Below are positions 16,774 to 25,945 of a stretch of DNA of 64,000 nucleotides, in pieces. The number at the start of each line of letters is the position of its first letter. The stretch's first letter is position 1. Below the pieces are notes generated by a model. It was not told where the DNA came from, did not search any database, and saw only the letters and a list, made by a program, of their open reading frames with translations. The translations under genes were made by a program, and so were the position numbers. This DNA is from Desulfobacteraceae bacterium (GTDB lineage: Bacteria > Desulfobacterota > Desulfobacteria > Desulfobacterales > Desulfosarcinaceae): positions 56,843-120,842 of the forward strand of contig JAAERL010000131.1 of NCBI GenBank assembly GCA_024230435.1, written 5' to 3'.

Positions 16774-17127
16774 CTGTTTATGGCATATTTAATGCGCGAA
16801 CAAACCAGGCAGCAACGAAACGGTTTCCAACAACCCGTGATTCAAAAGCAATAGCCGGTATCAGCGCACTAACCTAACGCAAAATCAACAAAAAATCGTT
16901 CACAATGTATATAGGTACTCCCTGCAAATGACACATCAAAGGACCTAATAACAACTATTTTTTTAAATCATGCAAAAAACATATCAAGTGAGCATAGAAG
17001 CATGGAAGATGCGAATCACACAATCTTTTACTATCAGATGATCTGCAGCTTCCACTGCTCTTAAAACGTAGTGGCAAAAAAATTTAGGACATCAACTGTA
17101 CAAAAACCTCAATTGGATCACGATATC

Positions 17128-18558
17128 ATGCCTTACTGTAACCGCACTTTCCTTCAGGTAATAATTCTAACAATAATTATTTTAATTTTAACCTCCTACA
17201 GCCAAGCCTCGCAAGAATCCAAATCAACTCCCAACCCTCAGTCAGATGAAAAAAACGTTTCTGAAAAATCGGAAAAAGACAAGTCTTCAAAAACTTATAA
17301 ATCCCTTCGTCCGATTCATACGGACCGGCTCGATCTGGCCGGGGAAAAAATAAACCACAAAATTGAAGGGTTTGCCCAAACAGCGTCAAAATATTTTGGA
17401 AACTGGATCAGCAAGGAAATATTTGCCGGAATTAGTTTAATGAAGCTGGTTATTTGCTGTTTTTTGCTGATCATTCTGATCATTCTGGAACGTGTCATTC
17501 GGATAATCGTTGCCCTCCGGATTAAAAGAATTCCCGTTAAAGAGGGAGAAATATCCTGGGCGCGGTTGTCCCTTAGAGCCCTGTTAAAGCCATTGACCCT
17601 TTTTATCTGGGTTTATGGTATTTACGCCTGCCTATCTCCTTTGTACCCCCATTTCAAGGCGGATGACGGTTCAAACCTGTTTTTAGGCATTATTAAGAGC
17701 ATGGCCGATATCGGTGGAACAATAGCCTTATTTTTGTTCCTTTTTAAACTGGTTGAGCTTTTAGATGTTCGCTTGATGAGTTGGGCTAGAGCAACGAAAT
17801 CCACACTCGATGACATGCTGGTTCCCCTGGTGGGCAAAGCCTTGCGTGCTCTTATCGTCATTATGGGCGCCATTATGATTATGCAAAACCTGACGGGCAT
17901 TAAATTCGGCCCTTTAATTGCCTCGCTTGGAATCGGCGGATTTGCAGTGGCCCTGGCGGCCAAAGACACGATCGCCAATTTTTTCGGAACATTAACGATT
18001 TTATTTGATAAACCGTTCCAGGCTGGAGAACGTGTTGCAATCGCCAATTATGATGGCACTGTAGAGTGTGTGGGTTTTCGAAGCACACGCATCCGGTTGC
18101 TCAACGGCCACCTGGTGTCCATCCCAAATGAAAGGGTTGTCAATTCAATTTTGGAAAACATCGGTCAACGGAAAAATATTCGCTGGAAAACCAACATTGG
18201 CCTTCCATATGATACACCCCATAAAAAAGCATCCCAAGCAGTTGAAATTTTAAGAAAAATTCTTGATAATCACGAAGGTATGGACCCTGACTTCCCTCCC
18301 CGGGTCTATTTCAATGGATTCGGGGATGTAAGCTTGAATATCTCTGTCATTGCCTGGTATCATCCACCCGATTATTGGACTTATAAAGATTGGCTGCAAA
18401 AAACCTGCCTGCAGATCATGCACAAATTTAAATCGGCCGGCATCCAATTTGCGTTTCCGTCCAAGGAGGATCATCTAGAAACTGATGAAAAGCACCAGTT
18501 CAACATCGATATAATGGATAAAGACAAGGACCGGGATTCAGATGACTCGTTTTTTTAA
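17128..18558 (+). CDS. MscS-family mechanosensitive channel
   Basis: 476 residues from the ATG at 17128, chosen because it places a clean signal peptide at the N-terminus (CNRTFLQVIILTIIILIL). A GTG at 17071 would add 19 residues; neither has a good Shine-Dalgarno. A charged Lys/Glu/Ser-rich periplasmic stretch follows, then several transmembrane helices from about residue 120, and the pore helix/beta domain LGIGGFAVALAAKDTIANF with LFDKPFQAGERV. The C-terminal alpha-beta domain reads YFNGFGDVSLNISVIAWYH, and the tail is acidic. It probably gates on membrane tension to release solutes. Confidence 0.9.
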   Translation: MPYCNRTFLQVIILTIIILILTSYSQASQESKSTPNPQSDEKNVSEKSEKDKSSKTYKSLRPIHTDRLDLAGEKINHKIEGFAQTASKYFGNWISKEIFAGISLMKLVICCFLLIILIILERVIRIIVALRIKRIPVKEGEISWARLSLRALLKPLTLFIWVYGIYACLSPLYPHFKADDGSNLFLGIIKSMADIGGTIALFLFLFKLVELLDVRLMSWARATKSTLDDMLVPLVGKALRALIVIMGAIMIMQNLTGIKFGPLIASLGIGGFAVALAAKDTIANFFGTLTILFDKPFQAGERVAIANYDGTVECVGFRSTRIRLLNGHLVSIPNERVVNSILENIGQRKNIRWKTNIGLPYDTPHKKASQAVEILRKILDNHEGMDPDFPPRVYFNGFGDVSLNISVIAWYHPPDYWTYKDWLQKTCLQIMHKFKSAGIQFAFPSKEDHLETDEKHQFNIDIMDKDKDRDSDDSFF

Positions 18559-18563
18559 AAGAG

Positions 18564-18773
18564 CTATTGTTCCAGAGCTGGATAATTTATCTGCTTGAGT
18601 ATTTCGAAAATGGTATCCAAGGTAGCGGGAGGCTCCCATTGAACCAAAACTGTTTTTTCAGTTATGTTTCCGGTAACACTGCGAACCCCCTCTACCTGCC
18701 TGAGTGCGGTTTCGATTGTTTTCGTACAGTGACCACAGGAAATTTTTGGAATCTGGAAAATTGTTTGCTTCAT
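18564..18773 (-). CDS. Heavy-metal-associated (HMA) domain protein
   Basis: 69 residues from the ATG at 18773: the HMA ferredoxin-like fold with the metal-binding motif ISCGHCTKTIE (CxxC) and the usual VEGVRSVTGNITEKTVLVQW strand. This size fits a free copper or zinc chaperone. A start at 18821 would add 16 residues. No P-type ATPase is nearby. It is convergent with the MscS gene, only five bases apart. Confidence 0.85.
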   Translation of the reverse strand: MKQTIFQIPKISCGHCTKTIETALRQVEGVRSVTGNITEKTVLVQWEPPATLDTIFEILKQINYPALEQ

Positions 18774-18967
18774 CTTATCCAATCCCCCACTTTTAGGAAA
18801 AACATCACAGAAAAATATCACAATTGATACGCCTGAGATTGCGCCATCATATCTATTTTGCTATTAGACTTATTTTCCAATGAAAAATCGGTTTCAATAA
18901 TTCCTTTGGAATTTAGTACAGATGAAAAAAAATACAAAACAAAATATTATCATACATAGGATGCCTG

Positions 18968-19945
18968 ATGAAAATCAGTGATTTTGGCGGCGAATTCAAA
19001 CTTATCGATCATTTGGCAAGCATTACCCGCATGGATCACCCCGATGTACTGATGGGTATTGGCGATGATGCGGCTGTAATCAGAACCGGCGCCAAAACAG
19101 GTCCTTTCACACTTGTAACAACCGACATATTATTAGAAGGAAATCATTTTAAATCCTCCTGGTCCGAGCCTGAACAAATCGGCATCAAAGCAGTTGAATG
19201 CAATGCCAGTGATATTGCCGCCATGGGAGGAAAACCGGCCTGGCTGTTTTCATCTCTCGTGCTTTCAGACAATACAACAGTTGCCTGGGCGGAAAGATTA
19301 TACAAAGGAATGGCCCAAGCCTGCCGCAAGTACGGTATTGTCATATCAGGAGGCGATATGGCCAAAGGTGAAACCAATACCATTACAATCACCCTTCTGG
19401 GAACGGTTAGCGCTGATCATCTATGCCTACGCAGTCAGGCGCGGGCCGGGGATATGTTAATCGTTACCGGAACATTAGGAGCTTCGGCAGCCGCTTTAGC
19501 ATTACTCCAAAACGAGCTTGAGCCAAGTCATTATCTGCTTGAAAAACATTTAATCCCAACCTGCAGACTGGATGTATCTGACCGGATCGCGCCATTGGCC
19601 AATGCAATGATCGACATCAGTGACGGACTGGCTTCGGAGATAGGCCATATTTGCAAACAAAGCTGTCTAGGAGCAGATATATTTCTTGATAAAATTCCAC
19701 TGCATGATGATGTCAGAAACGCCGCCGGGCAGCTTGGGACCGACCCTGTACAATGGGCGCTGACAGGGGGGGAAGATTATGAGCTATTGTTTACCATTTG
19801 CCAGGAAAATTTTAAAAAATTATCAAACAGCGGATTGAATTTCCATCATATCGGCACAATCACCTCTGCAAAAGACACGCTTAGTATTCTTGATAAAAAC
19901 GGCAACCGCTCCCGGCTGCCTGCCGGTTACAATCATTTCCTGTGA
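18968..19945 (+). CDS. thiL: Thiamine-monophosphate kinase
   Basis: 325 residues; the ATG follows TAGGATGCC. It phosphorylates thiamine monophosphate to the active cofactor. Motifs are GIGDDAAVI, TTDILLEGNHF, NASDIAAMGGKP, ISGGDMAKGETN, DISDGLASEIGHI and GGEDYELLFT, the complete AIR-synthase-like ATP and metal sites. It is monocistronic. The stop codon overlaps the start of the second small hairpin repeat. Confidence 0.96.
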   Translation: MKISDFGGEFKLIDHLASITRMDHPDVLMGIGDDAAVIRTGAKTGPFTLVTTDILLEGNHFKSSWSEPEQIGIKAVECNASDIAAMGGKPAWLFSSLVLSDNTTVAWAERLYKGMAQACRKYGIVISGGDMAKGETNTITITLLGTVSADHLCLRSQARAGDMLIVTGTLGASAAALALLQNELEPSHYLLEKHLIPTCRLDVSDRIAPLANAMIDISDGLASEIGHICKQSCLGADIFLDKIPLHDDVRNAAGQLGTDPVQWALTGGEDYELLFTICQENFKKLSNSGLNFHHIGTITSAKDTLSILDKNGNRSRLPAGYNHFL

Positions 19946-19972
19946 CTGCTCCCGGCAATAAATTACAGAGCA
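19944..19972 (+). repeat. Small hairpin repeat, copy 2 (degenerate)
   Basis: GACTGCTCCCGGCAATAAAT corresponds to the sequence at 14567 with one difference. Its right arm (ACAGAG) is mutated so the stem is lost. It overlaps the thiL stop codon. Confidence 0.45.
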
Positions 19973-19977
19973 TTTAA

Positions 19978-20090
19978 AGCGATTTTTGTTTGAATTCGTT
20001 TTCGTCTGTTAGGCCACTGAGCATGGGTATTCCAATCGGCGCGCCTTGAAAACGAATCCAAATTCGGCGCCATAACGCTATATTTTGCTA
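19978..20090 (-). repeat. Degenerate MITE-like element, copy G
   Basis: AGCGATTTTTGTTTGAA resembles the TGTGTT-type element end. About 60 bp further, GGCGCGCCTTGAAAACGAA matches the core of copy A (GGCGCGCCTTGAAGACGAA), followed by CCATAACGC. It is an old or rearranged copy; the boundaries are approximate. Confidence 0.4.
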
Positions 20091-20121
20091 CTTACAACAC
20101 CCTGAGCATCTTCCAAGAAAC

Positions 20122-21732
20122 TCAAGATTGATTATCCGCCTTTTTTTCCGGCCGCAAATCGCCGCCTTTAGACTGATGTCTGCGCCGGTGTTGCTTTGAA
20201 GAGTTAGAACGCCTTGAACGATCTGAACGCTGGTAACTTTTATTAGAGGGACCGTTTTGTTTTTTTCTGGCACGCGGACTTCTTCTCTTTGGTTCCGGTA
20301 AAGGTTTGAGAAGCTCTTCGTCAGGATAATTGCACGGCAAGCTATAGCCAATAAGCGCTTCAATGGCCGGGATGGCAAAGCTATCATCTTCATCAGCAAA
20401 ACTGATGGAAGTTCCGGTAGAACCCGCCCTTCCGGTTCGCCCGATTCGATGGACATAGTCTTCGGGGTCACGCGGTAAGGTATAATTAATCACGTGATCC
20501 ATACCTTCAATATGAATCCCACGGCCTGCCACATCCGTGGCTACAAGTACTCTGATCTTGCCGGATTTGAAATCTTCCAGCGTTTTAACGCGCTTGCGTT
20601 GCCGAATATCTCCTGACAATACCGCGCAATTGATACGGTATTTATTGAATAGATCTTCCAGCCGGCGGGTCTCATCCTTTCGATTGCAAAAAACAATAAC
20701 CCGTTCCAATTTTTTACTGCTAATAATGTTAAATAGTAAAGCGTATTTTTCTTCCTGTGTGACGATAAAAATAACCTGCTTAACAGAATCAACGGCTACC
20801 TGCTCAGGTTCTATTTCCACTCTCACCGGATCACGGGTCCATTGGCCGCATAAACGGGTAACTTCCGTTGTCAGTGTTGCGCTGAACAACAAAGTCTGGC
20901 GTTTTGATTTATGTGGTGTTTTGTATACTATTTTACGAACATCAGGGATAAATCCCATATCAAGCATGCGATCAGCCTCGTCAATAATGAGGATCTCGAC
21001 TTTACTCAAATCCACCTCTTTCTGACGATTAAAATCCAATAGCCTGCCAGGCGTGGCGACAATTATATCAACAGAGGACTGCTTTAGACGCCGGCGCTGC
21101 TTTTCATAATCCATACCACCAAAAATAGTAAGAATGTTCAAACTGGTATATTTGGCCAGCTCCTGAGCTTCATCTGCAATCTGCATAACCAATTCCCGTG
21201 TAGGCCCTAACACCAAAACACGCGGCACTCCAGTTGTTTTTTTTCCGCGCCTGCCATTCTTTAGAAGATGTGTAATCACTGAAATCAAAAACGCAGCGGT
21301 TTTACCCGTTCCGGTTTGAGCCCTGCCGGCGGCATCCTTTCCTTCAAGCGTACTGGGCAAAATTTCAGCTTGAATAGGTGTGCAATATTGAAATGACAGA
21401 TCGGCTATTGCATGCATCACCGGTTCAGGCAACTTTAGATCATGAAAACGCGTTTTGCCATCAACTGCCGGGACTTTAAAATCTTCCGGGTTCCAGAAAA
21501 CCGGCGGTTTTGAAGTTTTTTCCGCCCTGCGCGAATCATATCCATTACTTACGCCTTTTTTGCGCCTGTGTTTTACTGATTTTTGTTTGTTAGTATCAAC
21601 AAACTTTAAATCACTCGTTTTTTTCTTTTCACCGCGCCGATCATGCGCAATACGTGCTTGATCCCGAGCATCCTTTTCCGGCCTAAAAAAATTTTTAAAT
21701 AATTTTGAAATCCTCTGAACAATGTTTAACAA
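20122..21732 (-). CDS. DEAD-box ATP-dependent RNA helicase (RhlB/RhlE-like)
   Basis: 536 residues starting at TTG 21732. A basic, low-complexity N-terminal extension of about 90 residues precedes the helicase core: Q motif YCTPIQ, motif [10 protein letters not shown], Ia PTRELV, II DEAD, III SAT, and [12 protein letters not shown]. The last 60 residues are Arg/Lys/Ser-rich, a likely RNA-binding tail. Such proteins remodel mRNA or rRNA, often in cold or degradosome contexts. The start is uncertain because of the TTG codon and poor Shine-Dalgarno. Confidence 0.92.
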   Translation of the reverse strand: MLNIVQRISKLFKNFFRPEKDARDQARIAHDRRGEKKKTSDLKFVDTNKQKSVKHRRKKGVSNGYDSRRAEKTSKPPVFWNPEDFKVPAVDGKTRFHDLKLPEPVMHAIADLSFQYCTPIQAEILPSTLEGKDAAGRAQTGTGKTAAFLISVITHLLKNGRRGKKTTGVPRVLVLGPTRELVMQIADEAQELAKYTSLNILTIFGGMDYEKQRRRLKQSSVDIIVATPGRLLDFNRQKEVDLSKVEILIIDEADRMLDMGFIPDVRKIVYKTPHKSKRQTLLFSATLTTEVTRLCGQWTRDPVRVEIEPEQVAVDSVKQVIFIVTQEEKYALLFNIISSKKLERVIVFCNRKDETRRLEDLFNKYRINCAVLSGDIRQRKRVKTLEDFKSGKIRVLVATDVAGRGIHIEGMDHVINYTLPRDPEDYVHRIGRTGRAGSTGTSISFADEDDSFAIPAIEALIGYSLPCNYPDEELLKPLPEPKRRSPRARKKQNGPSNKSYQRSDRSRRSNSSKQHRRRHQSKGGDLRPEKKADNQS

Positions 21733-21973
21733 ATCTTATCGTATCCTCTCTCTGGCTAATCCACATTTATTGTCATGTCTTGATATTATAAACAATCGGT
21801 AATTTCTCATAATCTTTGGTGCTTAATGTTGTCAAGCAACGCCTAAAACGCCGCGCCCGAAATAAATCTTGGCTATCAAATTTGCATAACGTGGTGCATA
21901 ACTTGATTCGCATACCGTTGCCATGAATGCCAAAACTGCGGCATATTTCTAATTTAAATAATATTTCAGCACA

Positions 21974-22684
21974 TTAATAAAAATTAGGATGGTTTAAATA
22001 GGGCATAAATAAATGGCGAATTTCATCTAAAGATTCCTCTATCGCCCACGGCATGGACTTGGCAAAAAGGTCTAATAAAATAATTGCGTTAACCATGCCA
22101 TCATGTTCGCATGCAGCCCTTAAACGGCCGGAGAACGCCTTGTTCACCTTTTGAATTTTCTGATAGATATCACTCAACCCCTCAAGCGTAATATCCGGTT
22201 TATATCCATCAATCTTTTTAAAATATTGGGACAGCAAATAAGTTGACGTCGCCCGCCAAATGGTTTCCTCGGTGCTTGCAAAAGGTAAATGAAAACGGGC
22301 CATAGGTTTGAAAAAATCAGTTAACGGGCATCGGCTGGACGCCATCAACAACCCTAATAAAGAACAAATACCACGTTGAATGGTTGTATGATTATAAATC
22401 ATACGTTCCTTGGTTACCACGATGACCAAAGTTTTACCATATGACAATAGATTGTTGAACCTCTTGACAATATTGATCATATTGACAGCCGCCGGACAGT
22501 GTTGCTCAATATCCGAATGCAGTGGGCAGTTACCGCATTGATGAAATGTCAAAAGCGTCCATCCGGGCGGGTCTTCGGGAACCGGGCTAAGCGCCTGCAA
22601 ACTTTTTGCGTCTATCAAAAGCTTATAGGTATCCTCTTGTTTGTTGTCCAGACGAAAACGGTATTCAATAGTAATATGACTCAT
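21974..22684 (-). CDS. Conserved unknown, DUF6901-like, second of a tandem pair
   Basis: 236 residues, 40-50 % similar by eye to the protein encoded immediately upstream. Shared features are an N-terminal FRL/FKF beta segment, CGNCPL followed ten residues later by C (CxxC...C, possible metal site), then LLMASSRCPLTDFF and the signature KPMARFHLPFASTEET, and a helical C-terminus. I tentatively assign DUF6901; the function is unknown. There is no signal peptide or membrane segment. Its ATG lies two bases after the stop of the partner gene, so the pair is translationally coupled. Confidence 0.75.
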   Translation of the reverse strand: MSHITIEYRFRLDNKQEDTYKLLIDAKSLQALSPVPEDPPGWTLLTFHQCGNCPLHSDIEQHCPAAVNMINIVKRFNNLLSYGKTLVIVVTKERMIYNHTTIQRGICSLLGLLMASSRCPLTDFFKPMARFHLPFASTEETIWRATSTYLLSQYFKKIDGYKPDITLEGLSDIYQKIQKVNKAFSGRLRAACEHDGMVNAIILLDLFAKSMPWAIEESLDEIRHLFMPYLNHPNFY

Positions 22685-22686
22685 TT

Positions 22687-23394
22687 CTAAAGCTTATAAC
22701 GCCCCTTGAATATAAATTCTAAGTTGCTCAAGCTATAATCGATTTCCTGGGATAAAAACTGAGACATTGAGTGCATTGTAATAATAGCATTTTTATCGGC
22801 ATCTTCACTGCTGACACTTTTGATCCTGCTCAGCAAACCCTCGTTAACGGCCTGCACACGGGTATAATGAATTTCCAGCATTTTAAAATCACAGCTTATT
22901 CCCGACTCAGGAGTCTGATTGAAATACTGAGCCAGCAAATACATAGATGCCGATCTGACGGTTGTCTCTTCTATGGTTGCAAACGGCAAATGAAAACGCG
23001 CCATTGGTTTTAGAAATTCCATTACCGGACAATCGCTGGAGGCCATGATAATTCCAAAAAGAGCGGATAACCCCTCCATTACGCTTGTCTTCTTACTATA
23101 GGTACGTTCGGCGGTTGTACACTCGACAATGCAATCATGGTAAGAAAAAACGTCTTTAAACGTCTCAACCAATTCCATAACATTCAAAGCAATAGGGCAG
23201 TAGGGATGCGTATCAGGAATCAAGGGGCAATTCCGGCATTGTTTATATTCCAGTTTCGTCCATCCCGGCAGGAGCTTTTGATCAGTATGAGGCGTAAAGC
23301 TTAAGGTTTCAGGGTCCAGTTCAATAAGATAATCTATCATGCCCCCTTCTTCAAACTTAAAATAATAATGAAATTTAAAAGAATTACGCCTCAT
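22687..23394 (-). CDS. Conserved unknown, DUF6901-like, first of a tandem pair
   Basis: 235 residues from the ATG at 23394, which has AAGG about ten bases upstream; a frame to 23424 adds ten residues. It is a paralogue of the downstream gene: KQCRNCPL then C ten residues later, IIMASSDCPVMEF and KPMARFHLPFATIEET. The conserved CP and RFHLPF blocks suggest a common binding or catalytic surface. The gene pair arose by duplication but has diverged well. I know no biochemical role. Confidence 0.75.
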   Translation of the reverse strand: MRRNSFKFHYYFKFEEGGMIDYLIELDPETLSFTPHTDQKLLPGWTKLEYKQCRNCPLIPDTHPYCPIALNVMELVETFKDVFSYHDCIVECTTAERTYSKKTSVMEGLSALFGIIMASSDCPVMEFLKPMARFHLPFATIEETTVRSASMYLLAQYFNQTPESGISCDFKMLEIHYTRVQAVNEGLLSRIKSVSSEDADKNAIITMHSMSQFLSQEIDYSLSNLEFIFKGRYKL

Positions 23395-23702
23395 ATACCA
23401 TACCTTATAAAAAAACACAGACAACTACACGCTTGCATTCCCCGATTAAAACCCAACTTGGATAATATCATAAGCTGCATGAGAAACCAATTGATAGAAG
23501 TTTTCCTGCAAGGGTCCTGGAAGCTGTAAATATACCGTTATTGCACAGAATTTAGATCCGTTTTCAAGAAGCAAAGATGTGTGCATACTCAAAGTCGTTG
23601 CCCATCGGCGCAACAGACGAAAAACAATTCAAAGGGCATATAGATAAAAGGCCTTATAAATCAAGACAAGCAAGAATAAGATATTTGCAGCTTCAAAGCC
23701 CC

Positions 23703-24932
23703 TTACCCCATCCGAAACGCATCTGCCGGATTCATTTTAGCTGCTCTTACCGCCGGATACAATGAAGCAAGAATACAAATTGCCATAGTTCCCGATACAA
23801 TCACGGCAATGTCAATGATGTTTAGCTGAACCGGCAAGGTTGTCAAAAAATATACATCACCTGGCAGATCGATAAACTTATAGCGTGCAAGTATCCAGCA
23901 AAGCGCCAAACCTGTAAAAATACCAATAGAGATACCACAAGATCCAATGGCGATCCCCTTGGTTAAAAATATTCTGTGAATGCTCCGGTGGGTGGCGCCA
24001 ATCGCTTTAAGTATAGCTATTTCCTTGTTTTTTTCACGGACCATCATGATAAGGGCGCTGGCAATATTGAAAGCGGCGACTACAATAATCAAGGTCATAA
24101 TGACAAACATAACAACTTTTTGCATGAGCAACATTGCAAATAAATTGCGGTGCATTTTTTTCCAATGCGTTACCCAATAGTTCATGCCCAATTCCGAGCC
24201 TATTTCATCGGTCATCAGTTCTACATTATCCGGATCGGACAATCGGATTTCCAATCCCGCAGCCATGTCGGAAATACCGGCAAGTCTTTGAAGTTGAAAC
24301 ATATTTGTGAATACAAGATTGTTGTCATACTGGTTCATACCCGTATCGAACAGGCCAACGACTTTCAAACGGTACATCTTTGGCAGTTTGCGCAGCCCCG
24401 GATCACGGGAATTGGCTGCCATTAGAATAAGCCCGTCACCTATTGCCACCTTGAGCTTTTCAGCCAGCACCTTGCCTATAATGATTTGCGCCTCACACTG
24501 ACCCTGTTCCTGGTTGATATCAGTCAGCTGGGATAAAAGCTTTCCCTCGACAATCGGAATTTGAACTGAATGATTATCCGGATCAATCCCCCTGAGCTGA
24601 ATACCTAAGACTCCTTTGGCTGACTGAAGCATTCCCTGGGTCACAACATAAGGCGATGCAGAGAGCACACCGTCTTTTTTTTCAATTGTCTTAATCAGCT
24701 TCCCGTAATCGCTGATCCAATCGCCATAACGCATGACAGCCATATGTGCTTCAACGCCTAGAATTCGTTTTTTCAGCTCAAACTGAAACCCTGTCATTAC
24801 TGCGATAACCACCATCAAGACCATTACTCCCACTGCGACTCCCAAAGTGGCTAAAATGGTGATGACGGGAACAAGCTTCTTGTGATGTTTTATTTTCAAA
24901 TATCGTTTGATAACAAAGGATTCGAATGGCAT
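23703..24932 (-). CDS. lolC: LolC/LolE-family lipoprotein-releasing ABC permease
   Basis: 409 residues with the FtsX/MacB permease architecture: an N-terminal cytoplasmic FESFVIKRYLK motif, TM1 (about 25-50), a large periplasmic domain (50-265) and three TMs near 270-400 (VIMTLIIVVAAFNIASAL, GISIGIFTGLALCWIL, ISIIDIAVIVSGTMAICIL-type). The MMVREKNKEIAILKAIGA coupling motif is present. It works with the ATPase LolD to release lipoproteins from the inner membrane. No lolD follows within the window, which is unusual. LolC versus LolE cannot be separated from sequence alone. Confidence 0.85.
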   Translation of the reverse strand: MPFESFVIKRYLKIKHHKKLVPVITILATLGVAVGVMVLMVVIAVMTGFQFELKKRILGVEAHMAVMRYGDWISDYGKLIKTIEKKDGVLSASPYVVTQGMLQSAKGVLGIQLRGIDPDNHSVQIPIVEGKLLSQLTDINQEQGQCEAQIIIGKVLAEKLKVAIGDGLILMAANSRDPGLRKLPKMYRLKVVGLFDTGMNQYDNNLVFTNMFQLQRLAGISDMAAGLEIRLSDPDNVELMTDEIGSELGMNYWVTHWKKMHRNLFAMLLMQKVVMFVIMTLIIVVAAFNIASALIMMVREKNKEIAILKAIGATHRSIHRIFLTKGIAIGSCGISIGIFTGLALCWILARYKFIDLPGDVYFLTTLPVQLNIIDIAVIVSGTMAICILASLYPAVRAAKMNPADAFRMG

Positions 24933-25026
24933 TTTCAGTACTGCTCTCCAAATATATAACGTTAGATAGTATCTGTTAAGGTTGTTTTATTCACATCTAT
25001 AATCATCGGCCGCCGCTGGCAGCCTT

Positions 25027-25500
25027 TCAGGTTATCTTTCGCGGATAAGGACCAGGTGATGAATCATCGATATCAACAGCACCGGCAACCTTTCGGAAAA
25101 AATCCGGGGCTCCGGCATCTCCAATCACGGCATATGCATAGCCCCGAGCATACATCGCCTGCAAGGTTTCAAGTAATAGCCTTGCGCCTATACCCATGGC
25201 TCGCATATCCTTTCGTACACCTGCCGGCCCGAAAAACCCCCTGAAGGTACAATCAAAACAGCTAAATCCGCATAGCCGGTCATTATCTAAGGCAATAAAG
25301 CAAGCAATGGGATGATGACCAAATGCCTGAATGCTTTCATCGGCCCATTGGGGATTAAAGGCCCTTTCCACCCAAGCCGCAATTTGCCGGCGTTCATAAG
25401 CCATGGCGCGCCTGACAACAATCCGGCCGATATCAGACTGAACTGATTTAAATTGGGCCGCATTTGGTAAAGCCCACAATTTTACTAGCATATCCGGCAT
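25027..25500 (-). CDS. GNAT-family N-acetyltransferase
   Basis: 157 residues. The GNAT core is clear: VVRRAMAYERRQIAAWVERAF, ACFIALDNDRLCGFSCFD, then the acetyl-CoA-binding turn VRKDMRAMGIGARLLLETLQ and a C-terminal AYAVIGDAGAPDFFRKV. The substrate is unknown. It is 94 bp upstream of lolC on the same strand, with no evident functional tie. Confidence 0.82.
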   Translation of the reverse strand: MPDMLVKLWALPNAAQFKSVQSDIGRIVVRRAMAYERRQIAAWVERAFNPQWADESIQAFGHHPIACFIALDNDRLCGFSCFDCTFRGFFGPAGVRKDMRAMGIGARLLLETLQAMYARGYAYAVIGDAGAPDFFRKVAGAVDIDDSSPGPYPRKIT

Positions 25501-25738
25501 TTTGGCACCTGCATTGTTTCAATGGTAACATCTATCTTTTTACTATAAAACGAATTATCAGTATTTTGTGTATAGAACAAGCTGGAATTCTTGACAGCTT
25601 CATACTTTGATCATAGGATTTTTATTTGTGAAGTAACTTTCAAAGACCCTTGACATTTTAAGAATAATTTTTTCAACAGAAAATACATTTGACAAATTGG
25701 CCATTTCGCCGATGATCTGCAAATAAGTGGAGGTTTGT

Positions 25739-25939
25739 TTGGCTACGTTAAAGCAAAGACGGCAAGCGGACCGGAATCGTCAGGAAAAATGGCGGAACAA
25801 TCAACGCAAACAAGGCAAAAAACAAGTTTCTGCAGTGATATCACTAAAAGCCCAAATCCTTTTAAACCGGGAAAAGAGGCGCACCGGTGAAACCAACTCG
25901 AGTATTATTGAAAGGGCTTTACTAAAATTGCTCAAGTAA
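25739..25939 (+). CDS. Small ribbon-helix-helix-like protein
   Basis: 66 residues from TTG 25739, with GGAGG six bases upstream; a GTG at 25727 is possible but overlaps the ribosome site. The C-terminal half (SAVISLKAQILLNREKRRTGETNSSIIERAL) fits an RHH/CopG-like beta-alpha-alpha pattern, preceded by a very basic, Gln/Arg-rich N-terminus, so DNA binding is plausible. No toxin partner is adjacent: the next gene is convergent larE, 6 bp away. Confidence 0.6.
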   Translation: MATLKQRRQADRNRQEKWRNNQRKQGKKQVSAVISLKAQILLNREKRRTGETNSSIIERALLKLLK

Positions 25940-25945
25940 CTATCA

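Noticed and set aside
18567..18827. 86-codon plus-strand frame
   Set aside because: Antisense to the HMA-domain gene.
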